Notes: generated by a model from the letters alone, not told the origin. 64,000 nucleotides of DNA from Verrucomicrobiota bacterium (GCA_026397915.1 JAPLTX010000012.1:62001-126000); one strand, 5' to 3'; shown: positions 35,630-44,839, counted from the first letter of the stretch. Numbers and translations: made by a program.

Positions 35630-36979
35630 ATGAACTTCGATGCAGCGCCGCTGTGGCAACGCGCCACGGATTTGCTACGGTCCCGTGTCAGTCCGCAGTT
35701 GTTTAATCTCTGGTTTGCGCCGCTCAAGGTGCATTCGTTGTCAACGGACGCGCTGACGCTGGCCACGCCGAATGATTTCTATGTGGACTGGCTTCAGGAG
35801 AACTACGCGCCCCTGCTCCGCGACGTGATCGCAGCCGTCACGGGTGAAACACTCGCGGTGAAGTTCGTGCCGCTGCCCGCCGAAACCGCCGTCCCGGGTG
35901 AACCCAATCCGCCGCCGGCGCCCGTGCCGGCACTACAACCGGTGCGTTCCGCCTCCGCGCCGACTTTCAATCGCCGCTATACCTTCGACACCTTCGTGGT
36001 CGGCCCCAACAACGAGATGGCGCACGCCGCGGCGAAATCGGTGGCGGAGTCGCCGGGCCGCGCCTACAACCCGTTGTTCATCTACGGCGCGACAGGCCTT
36101 GGCAAAACGCACCTGCTCCAGGCGGTCGGCCATTACGTTTTGAGCCGCCGCAACAGGATGCGCGTCGTTTATGTCACCTGCGAATATTTCCTGAATCACT
36201 TCATCGAGTCGCTCGGCTCGAAGCAGATGCACAACTTCCGCAAGCACTACCGCAATGCGGACATCCTGTTGATTGACGACATCCACTCGCTGGCCGGCAA
36301 GCAAGGCACGCAGGAGGAGTTCTTCCACACGTTCAATTCGCTCTTCGACGCGCACAAGCAGATCGTGCTTTCGTGCGACAGGCCCGCGACGGAAATCGCC
36401 GGTTTGGAGGAACGGCTCATCTCCCGCTTCGAGTGGGGCCAGACGGTGGACCTGCAACCGCCCGACCTTGAGACGCGCATCGCCATCCTTCGCAAGAAGC
36501 AACATCTGCTCGGCTTCCATCTGCCCGATGAGGTGCTGTCGTTCCTGGCCGAGAAGATCCGCACCAATATCCGCCGTCTCGAAGGCGCGCTGATCCGTGT
36601 CGCTTCCTATGGATCACTGCCCGGCCGCGAACTGGACATCGCGGCGGTGGAAAAACTCCTCAACGACGTCCTCACCGAGGAAGCGCGTCACGCGCTGACC
36701 ATCGAAGGCATCCAGAAGTGCGTCGCGACTCATTTCGACATCCGGCTGGCGGACATGACCAGCAAACGCCGCCCCAACTCCATCGCCTTCCCGCGCATGG
36801 TGGCGATGTATCTGTCGCGGCAACTGACCAACCATTCGCTGGCACAGATCGGCGAGGCGTTTGGCGGGCGCGATCACGGCACGGTCATCAACGCGTGCAA
36901 GCAAATCACCAAGGCGATCCATGCCGACGCCGCCTTGCGTCAAACCGTCGGGTTTCTTCAGCAACAACTGAAGCGTTAA
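35630..36979 (+). CDS. dnaA: Chromosomal replication initiator protein DnaA
   Basis: A 449-residue AAA+ initiator. Domain I (about 1-75, LWFAPLKVHSL), a Pro-rich linker domain II (about 82-112), domain III with FDTFVVGPNNEMAHAAA, Walker A GATGLGKT (153-160), Walker B LLIDDIH (about 213-219) and ERLISRFEWG, and domain IV with the box-recognition signature GGRDHGTVINACK (about 412-424; the usual Ser/Thr after His is Gly). It binds DnaA boxes at the origin and loads the helicase. Followed by dnaN, the common dnaA-dnaN order. Confidence 0.97.
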   Translation: MNFDAAPLWQRATDLLRSRVSPQLFNLWFAPLKVHSLSTDALTLATPNDFYVDWLQENYAPLLRDVIAAVTGETLAVKFVPLPAETAVPGEPNPPPAPVPALQPVRSASAPTFNRRYTFDTFVVGPNNEMAHAAAKSVAESPGRAYNPLFIYGATGLGKTHLLQAVGHYVLSRRNRMRVVYVTCEYFLNHFIESLGSKQMHNFRKHYRNADILLIDDIHSLAGKQGTQEEFFHTFNSLFDAHKQIVLSCDRPATEIAGLEERLISRFEWGQTVDLQPPDLETRIAILRKKQHLLGFHLPDEVLSFLAEKIRTNIRRLEGALIRVASYGSLPGRELDIAAVEKLLNDVLTEEARHALTIEGIQKCVATHFDIRLADMTSKRRPNSIAFPRMVAMYLSRQLTNHSLAQIGEAFGGRDHGTVINACKQITKAIHADAALRQTVGFLQQQLKR

Positions 36980-37046
36980 TAACCTGCCCAATAACGTGTG
37001 CCGAACCTGCCAATTGCATGTGAAGAACCTCGACCCGGTCGGAAAC

Positions 37047-37158
37047 TGTGAACAACCACTGGGTTTCGGACAGGAGTCACCGTCGTTGTTCACGGCGGCG
37101 CGTCGTCGCAAGTGCCGTTGCCTGACCTTGACAGCGCATTTTGTTTCCAGTATTCACA
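37047..37158. promoter_or_regulatory. DnaA-box cluster between dnaA and dnaN
   Basis: Three box-like 9-mers lie in the 214-bp gap 36980-37193: TTGTTCACA on the minus strand (37047-37055), TTGTTCACG on the plus strand (37086-37094, inverted to the first), and GTATTCACA (37150-37158). Each differs from TTATNCACA by one or two bases. Together with the upstream cluster this resembles bipartite origins that flank dnaA, but it may serve autoregulation only. Confidence 0.5.
37128..37156 (+). promoter_or_regulatory. Sigma70-type promoter of dnaN
   Basis: TTGACA (37128-37133), exactly 17 bases, then TATTCA (37151-37156). The -10 box overlaps the DnaA-like box at 37150-37158, so DnaA binding could repress it. 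dnaN starts at 37194 with AAGG about 7 bases upstream. Confidence 0.65.
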
Positions 37159-37193
37159 CCCTCTACTACGACGACTTTTCTTAAGGTTTATAT

Positions 37194-38363
37194 ATGAAAA
37201 TAACAGTCAGCAAAGATCAAATGTTGGAAGCGCTCCAACAAGTGCAAACCGTCGTCAGCACTCGCACCACATTGCCCATCCTTTCCAATGTCTTGCTTCG
37301 TGCCACAGGCGAGACGTTGGAATTGACCACCACCGATCTGGATGTGGGCATCCAACGCAAAATCAGCGCGGATATCGCCAAGCCTGGCGCAACCAGTTTG
37401 CCGGCGCGGCGATTGTTTGGCATTTTCAGGGAACTCCCCGCGGGAGAGGCGGAAATTGAGGTGGATGACAAGAATATTGCCTCAATTCGTTGCGGTTCAT
37501 CGTTCTTCAAGATCATGGGTTTGCCAGCGGAAGAATTCCCTCCCTTGCCGAAGTTCGATGGAGGCAAGCATTTCAAGATAGCCCAAGCCAGCCTGCGGGA
37601 CATGTTCCGCAAGACGTCGTATGCGATCTCCAATGATGAGACGCGCTACGTGCTCAACGGCGCCTTCATGCAATTCAAGGCCGACAAACTCACCATGGTG
37701 GCCACAGACGGCCGCCGATTGGCGCTTGTGGAACAAGACCTGGAGTTCCCGAAGGCCAATGAGGTGGAAGGCATCCTTCCGACGAAAGCCGTCAATGAAC
37801 TCATGCATCTCCTGGGAGACAAGGGTGAAGTCCATGCGATCGTGACTGAAAACCAGATGGCTTTTGAGATGCAAGTGTCAGCGGTGCCCGCGGCAACAGC
37901 GACGCAACCGGAAAAAGGAAAAGAGGAAAAGCCCAAGAGCGACAGCCCGAACCTGATGATCGTGTCGAAGTTGATCGAGGGTAACTATCCCAATTACCGG
38001 CAGGTGATTCCCAGCGAGTGCAAGGAGCGCGTGACGCTTGAGCGCGAAAGCCTCCTGACAGCTCTTCGCCGCGCCTCGTTGCTCTGCACGGAAAAATCCA
38101 ACTCTGTCAAACTCCAGTTCTCCAAAAACAACCTCGCAGTCATCGCCAAAAGCCCCGACGTGGGCGAGGCGCGCGAGTCATTGGCCATCAACTACAAGGG
38201 CAAAGATGTGGCGGTTGCGTTCAATCCAGAATACATGATGGACCCGTTGCGCAACCTCGACAGCGACGAAGTCCACTTGGAGCTGATTGACGAGCTGTCG
38301 CCCGGCGTCATCAAGGTCAACGCCCCGTTCCTCTACGTGCTCATGCCGATGCGGATGAGTTGA
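37194..38363 (+). CDS. dnaN: DNA polymerase III sliding clamp (beta subunit)
   Basis: A 389-residue clamp with the three tandem beta-clamp domains. N-terminus MKITVSKDQMLEALQQVQTVVSTRTTLPILSNV type start, then ISNDETRYVLNGAFMQF, MVATDGRRLAL, and the C-terminal FLYVLMPMRMS (typically MPMR[LM]). A charged insert, PEKGKEEKPKSDSP (about residues 240-253), precedes the third domain and is unusual. It tethers the polymerase to DNA. It ends 13 bp before the convergent rsmE. Confidence 0.96.
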   Translation: MKITVSKDQMLEALQQVQTVVSTRTTLPILSNVLLRATGETLELTTTDLDVGIQRKISADIAKPGATSLPARRLFGIFRELPAGEAEIEVDDKNIASIRCGSSFFKIMGLPAEEFPPLPKFDGGKHFKIAQASLRDMFRKTSYAISNDETRYVLNGAFMQFKADKLTMVATDGRRLALVEQDLEFPKANEVEGILPTKAVNELMHLLGDKGEVHAIVTENQMAFEMQVSAVPAATATQPEKGKEEKPKSDSPNLMIVSKLIEGNYPNYRQVIPSECKERVTLERESLLTALRRASLLCTEKSNSVKLQFSKNNLAVIAKSPDVGEARESLAINYKGKDVAVAFNPEYMMDPLRNLDSDEVHLELIDELSPGVIKVNAPFLYVLMPMRMS

Positions 38364-38376
38364 GAGGCATCACGGG

Positions 38377-39114
38377 CTAACCAGCCATCAGTTCGTGTCG
38401 GAGGATGCTCAGGGCATAGAGCGCGGCAGTCTCCGCGCGTAACACCAGCGGTCCCAGAGACAACGGCGAGCAACCCGCCGACTTGGCATCATTGATTTCC
38501 GCAGGGGTGAAATCGCCTTCCGGACCGATCAAGACCAGCACCGAAGAGGCCGCGGAAACACGGGGAGAATCCGCGAGAATCTTCTTCAACGGCCGTGAAT
38601 CGGGCTGGAGTGAGGCGACCAGTTTCAGGGCGTAACTGTTTTTCTGTTCCGCAAGTCCGCTCAAGAAAGCCCTAGCCTTTTGTGGCGGATGCAGCTCCGG
38701 CAGCCAGTTGTTGCCACTTTGTTTGCAGGCTTCAAGGCAGATGGCATTCCAGCGCTCGATCTTCTTGATGTCTTCCTCGTCAAGTTGGACAATGGTGCGC
38801 TCTGAGATAAGCGGGATGATGGACGCGACGCCCAGCTCGGTAGCCTTCTGGAGAATCAGATCCATGTTCTTCTTCGGCACCGCCTGAGCGAGCGTGATGC
38901 GACACGGCAGCGGGGCCGCGTTGCTCTGCGCGAGCAACTTGAGGGTGACTGAATCGCCGGAGATCTCACGGACCGCGCATTGCGCCTCGTGGCCGCGGCC
39001 GTCGAAGACGTTGACCGTGTCGCCCGGCTTCAGACGCAAGACGTGAACCGCGTGATGCGCCTCGGCGGCGGAGAGGACGAGTTGCTGCAAGTTTGGCAGA
39101 TAAAATCGGTGCAT
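38377..39114 (-). CDS. rsmE: 16S rRNA (uracil1498-N3)-methyltransferase RsmE
   Basis: A 245-residue SPOUT-fold methyltransferase. N-terminal PUA-like segment MHRFYLPNL, HHAVHVLRLKPGDTVNVFDG, then AVPKKNMDLILQKATELGV, ERCNAI-like RWNAICLEACKQSG, and the knot LVLIGPEGDFTPAEI with LGPLVLRAETAALYALSIL at the end. This is the diagnostic RsmE C-terminus. It modifies 16S rRNA in the 30S subunit. It converges on dnaN. Confidence 0.95.
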   Translation of the reverse strand: MHRFYLPNLQQLVLSAAEAHHAVHVLRLKPGDTVNVFDGRGHEAQCAVREISGDSVTLKLLAQSNAAPLPCRITLAQAVPKKNMDLILQKATELGVASIIPLISERTIVQLDEEDIKKIERWNAICLEACKQSGNNWLPELHPPQKARAFLSGLAEQKNSYALKLVASLQPDSRPLKKILADSPRVSAASSVLVLIGPEGDFTPAEINDAKSAGCSPLSLGPLVLRAETAALYALSILRHELMAG

Positions 39115-39173
39115 GGGTTGATTGTGGGGGAACCGTAAGGACGATTCCAGCCGGGAGTTTGCGCCAGAGCCAG

Positions 39174-40190
39174 CTAGGCTCGCGCGTAATCCGGCTTGTT
39201 ATAGGCGAGCATCACGTCGCTGTCGTTGAGAGCCATCTGCATGGAGTGGCGCTCCTGATTGTTCATAGGCTTGAAATTGTAGCAAACCTCCAGATTCTGC
39301 CGTAGGTGGGCGTAGCTGGACATGCCGCTGGAGGCGGAGTGAATCGGCAGCGACAACGCATATCGCAGCAGCGTGTCGGCGGCCGCCTTGCCTTTGCCGT
39401 CGCCGACGAGCACGCCCAGCGTCCCGGTCGTGCTCTTGTTGTTATACTTGGTCGTGCCGCCCATGATCTTCATCGCAACAAGGCCGAGATTCTGCTTCCG
39501 GCAGACCGGCAGCACCAGCTCCTCGTATTCGCGGCGTTCCTTGGTCGGGTTGAACGTCGTCAGGACCGTGTCGAACTCGTAAGTTTCAATCGCTTTCTTC
39601 AAACACGCCGCGCCCATGTGGGTCGTGACGCCAATGAACCGGATGACCTTCTGGTCTCTCAGCTTCCGCAGCAACGTATAGACGCCGTCGGGCTTGCCCA
39701 GCCGCGCGAGGTCTTCCTTGGGGTCTATGCGGTGAATCTGCAGGCAGTCGAGGTAATCGGTTTGCAGCAGCTTGAGGCTGGTTTCGATGTCGCGCATGGC
39801 CTTGTCGGCGTCGCGTTCCATGGTCTTGGTGTTGAGGTAAATCTGCTTGCGCCGCTTGCCGATGGCCTTGCCGTAACGCCGTTCGCCGTTGCGCGGGTCG
39901 TCCGTGTGGCCGTAGAGCGGGGCGGCGTCGAGGTAGTTGATGCCGGCGTCCATGCAGTCCTGGATGAACTTCACGGCCAGTTCGTCGCTTGGGAAATCCG
40001 TGATGCTGCTGTAGCCGCCCGACGCAAGGATGCCCACCTCGACGCCGGTCTTGCCGAGCACGCGCGTCGGCATCTTGCCCGCCGGCGGTTTGAACTCCGC
40101 CGCTTCCGCCTCCAGCCGCGCCAACGTCGCGCCCGCAACACCCGCCGCGCTGAGTTTCAAGAACCCGCGTCGTGAAATAGAAGTGCTCAT
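39174..40190 (-). CDS. Tat-exported aldo/keto reductase
   Basis: A 338-residue protein with a twin-arginine signal (SRRGFLKLSAAGVAGATLA) before an aldo/keto reductase TIM barrel. Barrel residues: Asp and catalytic Tyr in NYLDAAPLYGHTDDPRNGE, Lys in YLNTKTM, and His in LQIHRID. ATG 40190 is chosen because it places the RR motif at residues 7-8. It would reduce or oxidise a carbonyl substrate with NADPH, having been folded with cofactor in the cytoplasm and exported. Exported AKRs are frequent in Verrucomicrobiota and Planctomycetota. Divergent from the lyase gene. Confidence 0.9.
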   Translation of the reverse strand: MSTSISRRGFLKLSAAGVAGATLARLEAEAAEFKPPAGKMPTRVLGKTGVEVGILASGGYSSITDFPSDELAVKFIQDCMDAGINYLDAAPLYGHTDDPRNGERRYGKAIGKRRKQIYLNTKTMERDADKAMRDIETSLKLLQTDYLDCLQIHRIDPKEDLARLGKPDGVYTLLRKLRDQKVIRFIGVTTHMGAACLKKAIETYEFDTVLTTFNPTKERREYEELVLPVCRKQNLGLVAMKIMGGTTKYNNKSTTGTLGVLVGDGKGKAAADTLLRYALSLPIHSASSGMSSYAHLRQNLEVCYNFKPMNNQERHSMQMALNDSDVMLAYNKPDYARA

Positions 40191-40304
40191 GGTTTTGAGG
40201 CGGAAACTAAGCATACCAACCGCCCCGTGTCCAATGGCCCCGCAGCTTGGGATGCAAACGGACTGGACGCCGGCGAAGGCATGTCGCACGATGCGGAAAA
40301 CGAA

Positions 40305-42152
40305 ATGAACTACCGCCTGATTTCCATCCTCCACATCGCTTGCGCGCTGTTGATCGCCGCGCTCACGTCATCCACTGCTGCCGAAACCGCTGCGGACGTA
40401 TTGAAAACGCTGCGGCACGGCCACCCGCGCCTGCTGGTGCTCGACGCGGACCTGGCGCGGGCCAAGCAAGCCGTCGAGAACGATCCGGTCGCGCGCCAGT
40501 GGCACGAGCGGCTGTTACGCGATGCGGAGAAGATGCTGAAGGAGAAACCGATCGAGCGCAAACTCATCGGCCCTAGGCTCCTCGACAAGAGCCGCACCGC
40601 GCTGCATCGCATCAGCACGCTCGCCGGACTTTACCGGCTCGATGGCGACAGGCGGTTCGCCGAGCGGGCGCGCAAGGAGATGCTTACCGCCGCGGCGTTC
40701 GAGGACTGGAATCCGAAGCACTTCCTCGATGTGGCCGAGATGACCAACGCGCTGGCCATCGGCTACGACTGGCTGTTTGGGTTTTTGTCGGCGGAGGACC
40801 GCGCCACGATTCGCGCCGCCATCGTCGAGAAAGGGCTGAAGCAATCGCTGCCGGTTTACGAAAAACAACGCTGGTGGTCGAAGTGCGAGCACAACTGGAA
40901 TCAGGTCTGCAACGGCGGCATGACCGTTGGCGCGCTCGCCATCGCCGACGAAGAGCCGGCTCTGGCCGCGCAGATCGTCGCCGACGGACGCGCCTCCATC
41001 GTTCTGGCCATGAAGACGTTCGCGCCCGATGGCGGCTGGCCGGAGGGGCCGGGCTATTGGAACTACGCCACCGCCTACAACGTCTTCTACCTCGCCGCGC
41101 TGAAGACGGCACTCGGCACGGAGTTCGGTTTGAAGAACACGCCGGGTTTTGCCGAAACCGGCCTGTTTCGCATCCATTTCACGGGGCCGGCGGGCCGCAC
41201 GTTCAACTACGCCGATGCGGGCGAGAAGGCCGGCACGGCGGCGCAGATGCTCTGGTTCGCCCGCGAGTTCAACCAGACGATCTACGCCGGCCACGAGCGG
41301 GCGATGGCGAATAGCCGTCCTAACATCTTGCACCTGTTGTGGTTCGACAACCTAGGACGCGCGCCACAGGATGATGATCTGTCGCGCGCCGCCATCTTCC
41401 GCGGCGTGGACGTGGCCTTCCTCCGGAGCGCTTGGGGCGACTCGAACGCCATCTTCGTCGGCTTCAAAGGCGGCGACAACAAGGCCAATCACAGCCATCT
41501 CGATCTCGGATCGTTTGTGCTCGACGCGCTCGGCGAGCGCTGGGCGTTCGACCTCGGTGGCGACGACTACAATCTCCCCGGCTACTTCGGCAAGCATCGC
41601 TGGACCTACTACCGTCTTCGCACCGAGAGCCACAACACGCTCACGCTCGACGGCGGGAACCAGGACCCACGCGGCGCGGCGCCTCTCGTCGCGTTTGGCT
41701 CGACGCCGCAGCGGTCGTTTGCCGTCGCTGACATGACCGCCGCCTACAAATCAAAAACGACGCGCGCCCACCGCGGCATCGCGTTACTCGACCGCAAGCA
41801 GGTGTTGGTGCAGGACGAACTTGAAGCCACGCAGCCGGTCGAGGTTGTCTGGAACTTCCTGACGAAGGCGAAGATCGAAACCAACGGCGATCGCGCCACG
41901 CTGACGCGCGGCCGGGCGAAACTCGAAGCGCGCATCCTGTCGCCGGCGGGAGCGAAGTTCGAAGTCATCTCCGCGAATCCGCCGCCACCGCAGCACCAGC
42001 AGCCCGATGTTCACAACCTCACCGTGCGTCTGCCCGCGAAGACAACGCAAACGCGCATCGCCGTGTTGCTTTCATTTGCCGGCGCCGGAGCCGCGCCAAA
42101 GCTGGAGTCGCTGGAAACATGGATCGCCGCCGGCAAACTGTCACCGCGCTAA
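40305..42152 (+). CDS. Secreted heparinase II/III-like polysaccharide lyase
   Basis: A 615-residue protein with a signal peptide (ILHIACALLIAALTSSTAA). The N-terminal alpha-helical toroid (about 25-335) includes HPRLLVLDADLARAK, FLDVAEMTNALAIGYDW and EHNWNQVCNGGM. The C-terminal heparinase II/III beta-sandwich (about 360-610) has KANHSHLDLGSFVLDALGE (metal/catalytic His) and TESHNTLTLDGGNQ. It cleaves uronic-acid polysaccharides such as heparin- or alginate-like chains in the periplasm; exact substrate unknown. Convergent with the esterase gene, 10 bp apart. ATG 40305 is set by the signal peptide. Confidence 0.88.
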   Translation: MNYRLISILHIACALLIAALTSSTAAETAADVLKTLRHGHPRLLVLDADLARAKQAVENDPVARQWHERLLRDAEKMLKEKPIERKLIGPRLLDKSRTALHRISTLAGLYRLDGDRRFAERARKEMLTAAAFEDWNPKHFLDVAEMTNALAIGYDWLFGFLSAEDRATIRAAIVEKGLKQSLPVYEKQRWWSKCEHNWNQVCNGGMTVGALAIADEEPALAAQIVADGRASIVLAMKTFAPDGGWPEGPGYWNYATAYNVFYLAALKTALGTEFGLKNTPGFAETGLFRIHFTGPAGRTFNYADAGEKAGTAAQMLWFAREFNQTIYAGHERAMANSRPNILHLLWFDNLGRAPQDDDLSRAAIFRGVDVAFLRSAWGDSNAIFVGFKGGDNKANHSHLDLGSFVLDALGERWAFDLGGDDYNLPGYFGKHRWTYYRLRTESHNTLTLDGGNQDPRGAAPLVAFGSTPQRSFAVADMTAAYKSKTTRAHRGIALLDRKQVLVQDELEATQPVEVVWNFLTKAKIETNGDRATLTRGRAKLEARILSPAGAKFEVISANPPPPQHQQPDVHNLTVRLPAKTTQTRIAVLLSFAGAGAAPKLESLETWIAAGKLSPR

Positions 42153-42162
42153 AGGCATGCCC

Positions 42163-42948
42163 TTACTGTCGCTGGTGTTGCAGGAACCACTCGTAGAGCT
42201 TGGGGTTGTTATAGGTCTCCGACCACGAGTCATGCTGCGCTTCGGGATAAACCGTCAGTTCCACCTCGCGACAGCCCGCCTTCTTCACCGCCTCCACCAT
42301 CCGCTCCGACTCCGAGAGCTTCACCACCGGGTCTTTGCCGCCGTGAAACGCCCAAATGCCCATTGACGCGAGCGCCTCGGCTTTTTTCGGGTCCGTCAGC
42401 CGCGCTGAAATCCAATCGCCGCCGCCGCAGATCGGCGCCATCGCCGCGAACCGCTCCGGATACGCCAGCCCCAGACTCCATGTGCCGAAGCCACCCATGC
42501 TCAGCCCGGTGAGATAAACACGACTCTTGTCCACCCGGTATTTTCGCGTCACGTCGTCGAGCAACGCGATCAATGTCTCGTTGTCCCATCGCTGCCCCAC
42601 TGGGCACTGCGGCGAGAGCACGATGAACGGGAAGTCGGTTTGCTCGCGCACGATCTTCGGCGGCCCGTGGACGCCAACTTTCCAGACATTGGTGCCGCGC
42701 TCGCCCGCGCCGTGCAGGAAGAAGATAAGAGGATACTTTTTTTTCGCGTTTGCCTGCGCGGCGTAGTCCTTCGGCAGGAACAGCAGGTAATTGGCGCTGA
42801 CCGTGCGTGTGATCTGTTTCTTGAACGATTTGGCGCTCTGCACCGAATCAGGCCCAGGCTCGGTTGTCGCGGCACCAGCGCTGCCAAACCCGATCAAGAA
42901 GGCGAGCAGAAGGAGGATCTTGTTGGAAAGAAGCGTGGCGTGTTGCAT
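42163..42948 (-). CDS. Secreted alpha/beta-hydrolase (esterase/phospholipase-like)
   Basis: A 261-residue exported hydrolase. Signal peptide ILLLLAFLIGFGSAGAA. The oxyanion region is PLIFFLHGAGERG, nucleophile Ser in LTGLSMGGFG (GxSxG), catalytic Asp in FHGGKDPVV, and His in YPEAQHDSW. This is the pattern of predicted peptidases/esterases related to feruloyl esterases and carboxylesterases. Probably removes ester groups from polysaccharides in the periplasm, fitting the neighbouring lyase. ATG 42948 is set by the signal peptide. Confidence 0.88.
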   Translation of the reverse strand: MQHATLLSNKILLLLAFLIGFGSAGAATTEPGPDSVQSAKSFKKQITRTVSANYLLFLPKDYAAQANAKKKYPLIFFLHGAGERGTNVWKVGVHGPPKIVREQTDFPFIVLSPQCPVGQRWDNETLIALLDDVTRKYRVDKSRVYLTGLSMGGFGTWSLGLAYPERFAAMAPICGGGDWISARLTDPKKAEALASMGIWAFHGGKDPVVKLSESERMVEAVKKAGCREVELTVYPEAQHDSWSETYNNPKLYEWFLQHQRQ

Positions 42949-43835
42949 GGGGCCGATTATGCAGATTGCGCGCAAGCCGACAACAGATTTGCAAACTTGG
43001 TTCGTGGGGCAGTCATGTCGAATGACTATTCCTCACTGAATTCAAATGGGACGGCGTTTCCGCGATGCGACGTAGAAAAAGACGCCAAGTCGCGAGGGGC
43101 AACATAAGAATCAGCACAACGCGGGGCAAAGATACCACGGTCGAAGCAAAGGCCTACACATGAACATTACCACACAATTATAAGTCATAATATGTTCAAC
43201 TACAAATACTTACAATTCACTCAATCGAAAGTGTATCAAGACGACATTGCGTCTGACTCCTGTCGGATCACAACTCGATTGGCCGGCTGATGACACCGTC
43301 AGGTATGGACCAGAATTCAAAATCAGCAGATTCATGAGTGCGACTGGAGATTGATATCCTGACAGTCGTCGGCAGCTCGCGTGATGAGCACCATGCGAGC
43401 GTTGTTTCAACTCAAGGACAGATTCAGGTTCCAGGCCAAGGTTGAGCCTGAGGACCGGATTTGACCGTAGCACTGGCACTCTTCCAGACTAAGTTTATGT
43501 TCCCAACTTGGACAGGCGTCACCAATGTAAAAACACCTGGCAGATCAAAGATGCTGCACCATGACATGATTCAGAATAAGAACGATGGATCGCGCCCAAG
43601 AATCTATTTTCTGGAGTGATTTGAATAACAAGGCAGAAGTTGATCAGATAAACATGCAGCATTCATAGTCGAATTCAACTTTTCCGTTCGTGCAGACAAG
43701 TCCATCTCCGTTGTAGCGTTGGGCGTCTCGCCCAATCAATTTGACTTTCCCATTTGTTCAAACACGTCCATCCTGGTTATGCCATACCAATATGGATCCA
43801 TAGCGACATCACTGTATTACTTGTATGCCGGCACA

Positions 43836-43851
43836 TGTTCCATGTGGAACA
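43836..43851. promoter_or_regulatory. parS-like site 1
   Basis: TGTTCCATGTGGAACA: a 16-bp near-perfect palindrome matching the ParB consensus TGTTNCACGTGAAACA at 14 of 16 positions. It sits about 7 kb from dnaN, the region where chromosomal parS sites normally cluster. Confidence 0.6.
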
Positions 43852-43951
43852 TAGAGGTAGCACCTCAATATATCGCTCAAATCACGAATCGAGACGATCT
43901 GTGGGGCATATTATCTGTTTTACAGGTTAAATACCTGATTCGCCGTTTGTA

Positions 43952-43967
43952 TGTTCCACGTGGAACG
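43952..43967. promoter_or_regulatory. parS-like site 2
   Basis: TGTTCCACGTGGAACG: the inner 14 bp GTTCCACGTGGAAC is a perfect palindrome with the conserved CACGTG centre. Also 14 of 16 against the ParB consensus. It lies 116 bp from the first site. Confidence 0.65.
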
Positions 43968-44459
43968 TAATCCAGCGCAGTCTGCAATCAAATGCGGAAG
44001 CCTGCTCCTTGTGATCAGCCAAACGATCAAACTGCAGCGCATCATCAATGGCTGACGTCTTTGATGGTTCCGTTTGGATTCTCGAGTTCAATGCAATTTG
44101 AGATGATCCTGATATCCGCGTCGTGCTGATGGTGTGGCTGGGAATTGGCATTTCAAATAATCAATGGTGACTGTTTGTGATCCAAGTAGGGAATAGATTC
44201 GTGTCCTTTGAATCTAATCCATTTGACATCTGACTCCATGCGCGCGTCCGGCGCTTGATTTCAATGCACAGCTCACCGCCAGCTTCATGCTCTTGAGAAT
44301 GATTCTTGCGTTGCATTACAGCGATATCGTAAATACTTGTATAGCAGTAATATATAAGCATTTACTGCCTGTAGTTTTTTTGGTTTTCTGACAGAGGATC
44401 TCGCTGTCTATGACTGCCGTGCCCGGCCCGCCGCCACGCTGCTGGCAACACCGCCACAG

Positions 44460-44778
44460 TCCGAAGTTCCAAAAGCAAGCGCGACGCCCGCCTGGCCGAA
44501 TTGCAAAAGCAAATCGCCCCGTTGAAAAAGGAACGCCTCGACCACCATGTCCTCATCTATCGCCTCAGGTTCGAGGAAGTGATTGCCGCTTCTTCCTCCC
44601 TCGCCCCATCCGATGGGGAGAGGGCCGGGGTGAGGGGCAATTCCGCACTCCGCATTCCGCATTCCACATTGGAACGGGCCGAATCTGAACTCGCCGAACT
44701 CCAATCCGTATCGCTCCGCTGGAAAGGGAAATCAACCATCTCACCCGCCAGTTCTGGGTGACGAAAAAATGCTTCTGA
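44460..44778 (+). pseudogene. Decayed coiled-coil protein fragment
   Basis: One frame reads SKRDARLAELQKQIAPLKK then ERLDHHVLIYRLRFEEV, is interrupted by the palindrome at 44596-44638, resumes as LERAESELAEL, and after a one-base shift near 44700 continues IAPLEREINHLTRQFWVTK and stops at 44778. The two halves share the phrase IAPL[KE][KR]E, as in a coiled coil. It looks like the broken C-terminal end of a larger gene, possibly a restriction-modification enzyme given the neighbourhood, but that is inference. Confidence 0.5.
44596..44638. repeat. Dispersed palindrome, second copy
   Basis: CCCCATCCGATGGGG core with GAGGGCC and a GGGTGAGGGG end; reverse-complement relative of 30736-30796. Inserted into the decayed gene fragment. 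Confidence 0.65.
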
Positions 44779-44790
44779 AACCATGACATT

Positions 44791-44839
44791 TTCAGCCTTC
44801 AGCCTTCAGCCTTCAGCCTTTGCCTTTGCCTTTGCCTTT
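44791..44839. repeat. TTCAGCC and TTTGCC microsatellite tracts
   Basis: Four tandem TTCAGCC units (44791-44818) run directly into three to four TTTGCC units (to about 44839). Related, less regular TTCAGCC/TTTAGCC sequence recurs at 45604-45634, between the toxin and mod genes. Confidence 0.7.

Larger units (their letters stand above)
42949..44400. other. AT-rich stretch without recognisable genes
   Basis: About 1.45 kb clearly richer in A+T than the rest of the window, most marked from 43150. Short open frames exist on both strands, but none has a ribosome site, a family resemblance or normal codon use, so I call no gene. Contents: two parS-like palindromes, a perfect hairpin TTGGGCG-TCT-CGCCCAA at 43719-43735, a CAGGT-TAAAT-ACCTG palindrome near 43923, and very AT-rich ends near 43165-43200 and 44335-44385. 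Confidence 0.6.

Noticed and set aside
43719..43970. 83-codon frame in the AT-rich stretch
   Set aside because: No ribosome site or family; it runs over a hairpin and the two parS-like sites, which explain the sequence better.
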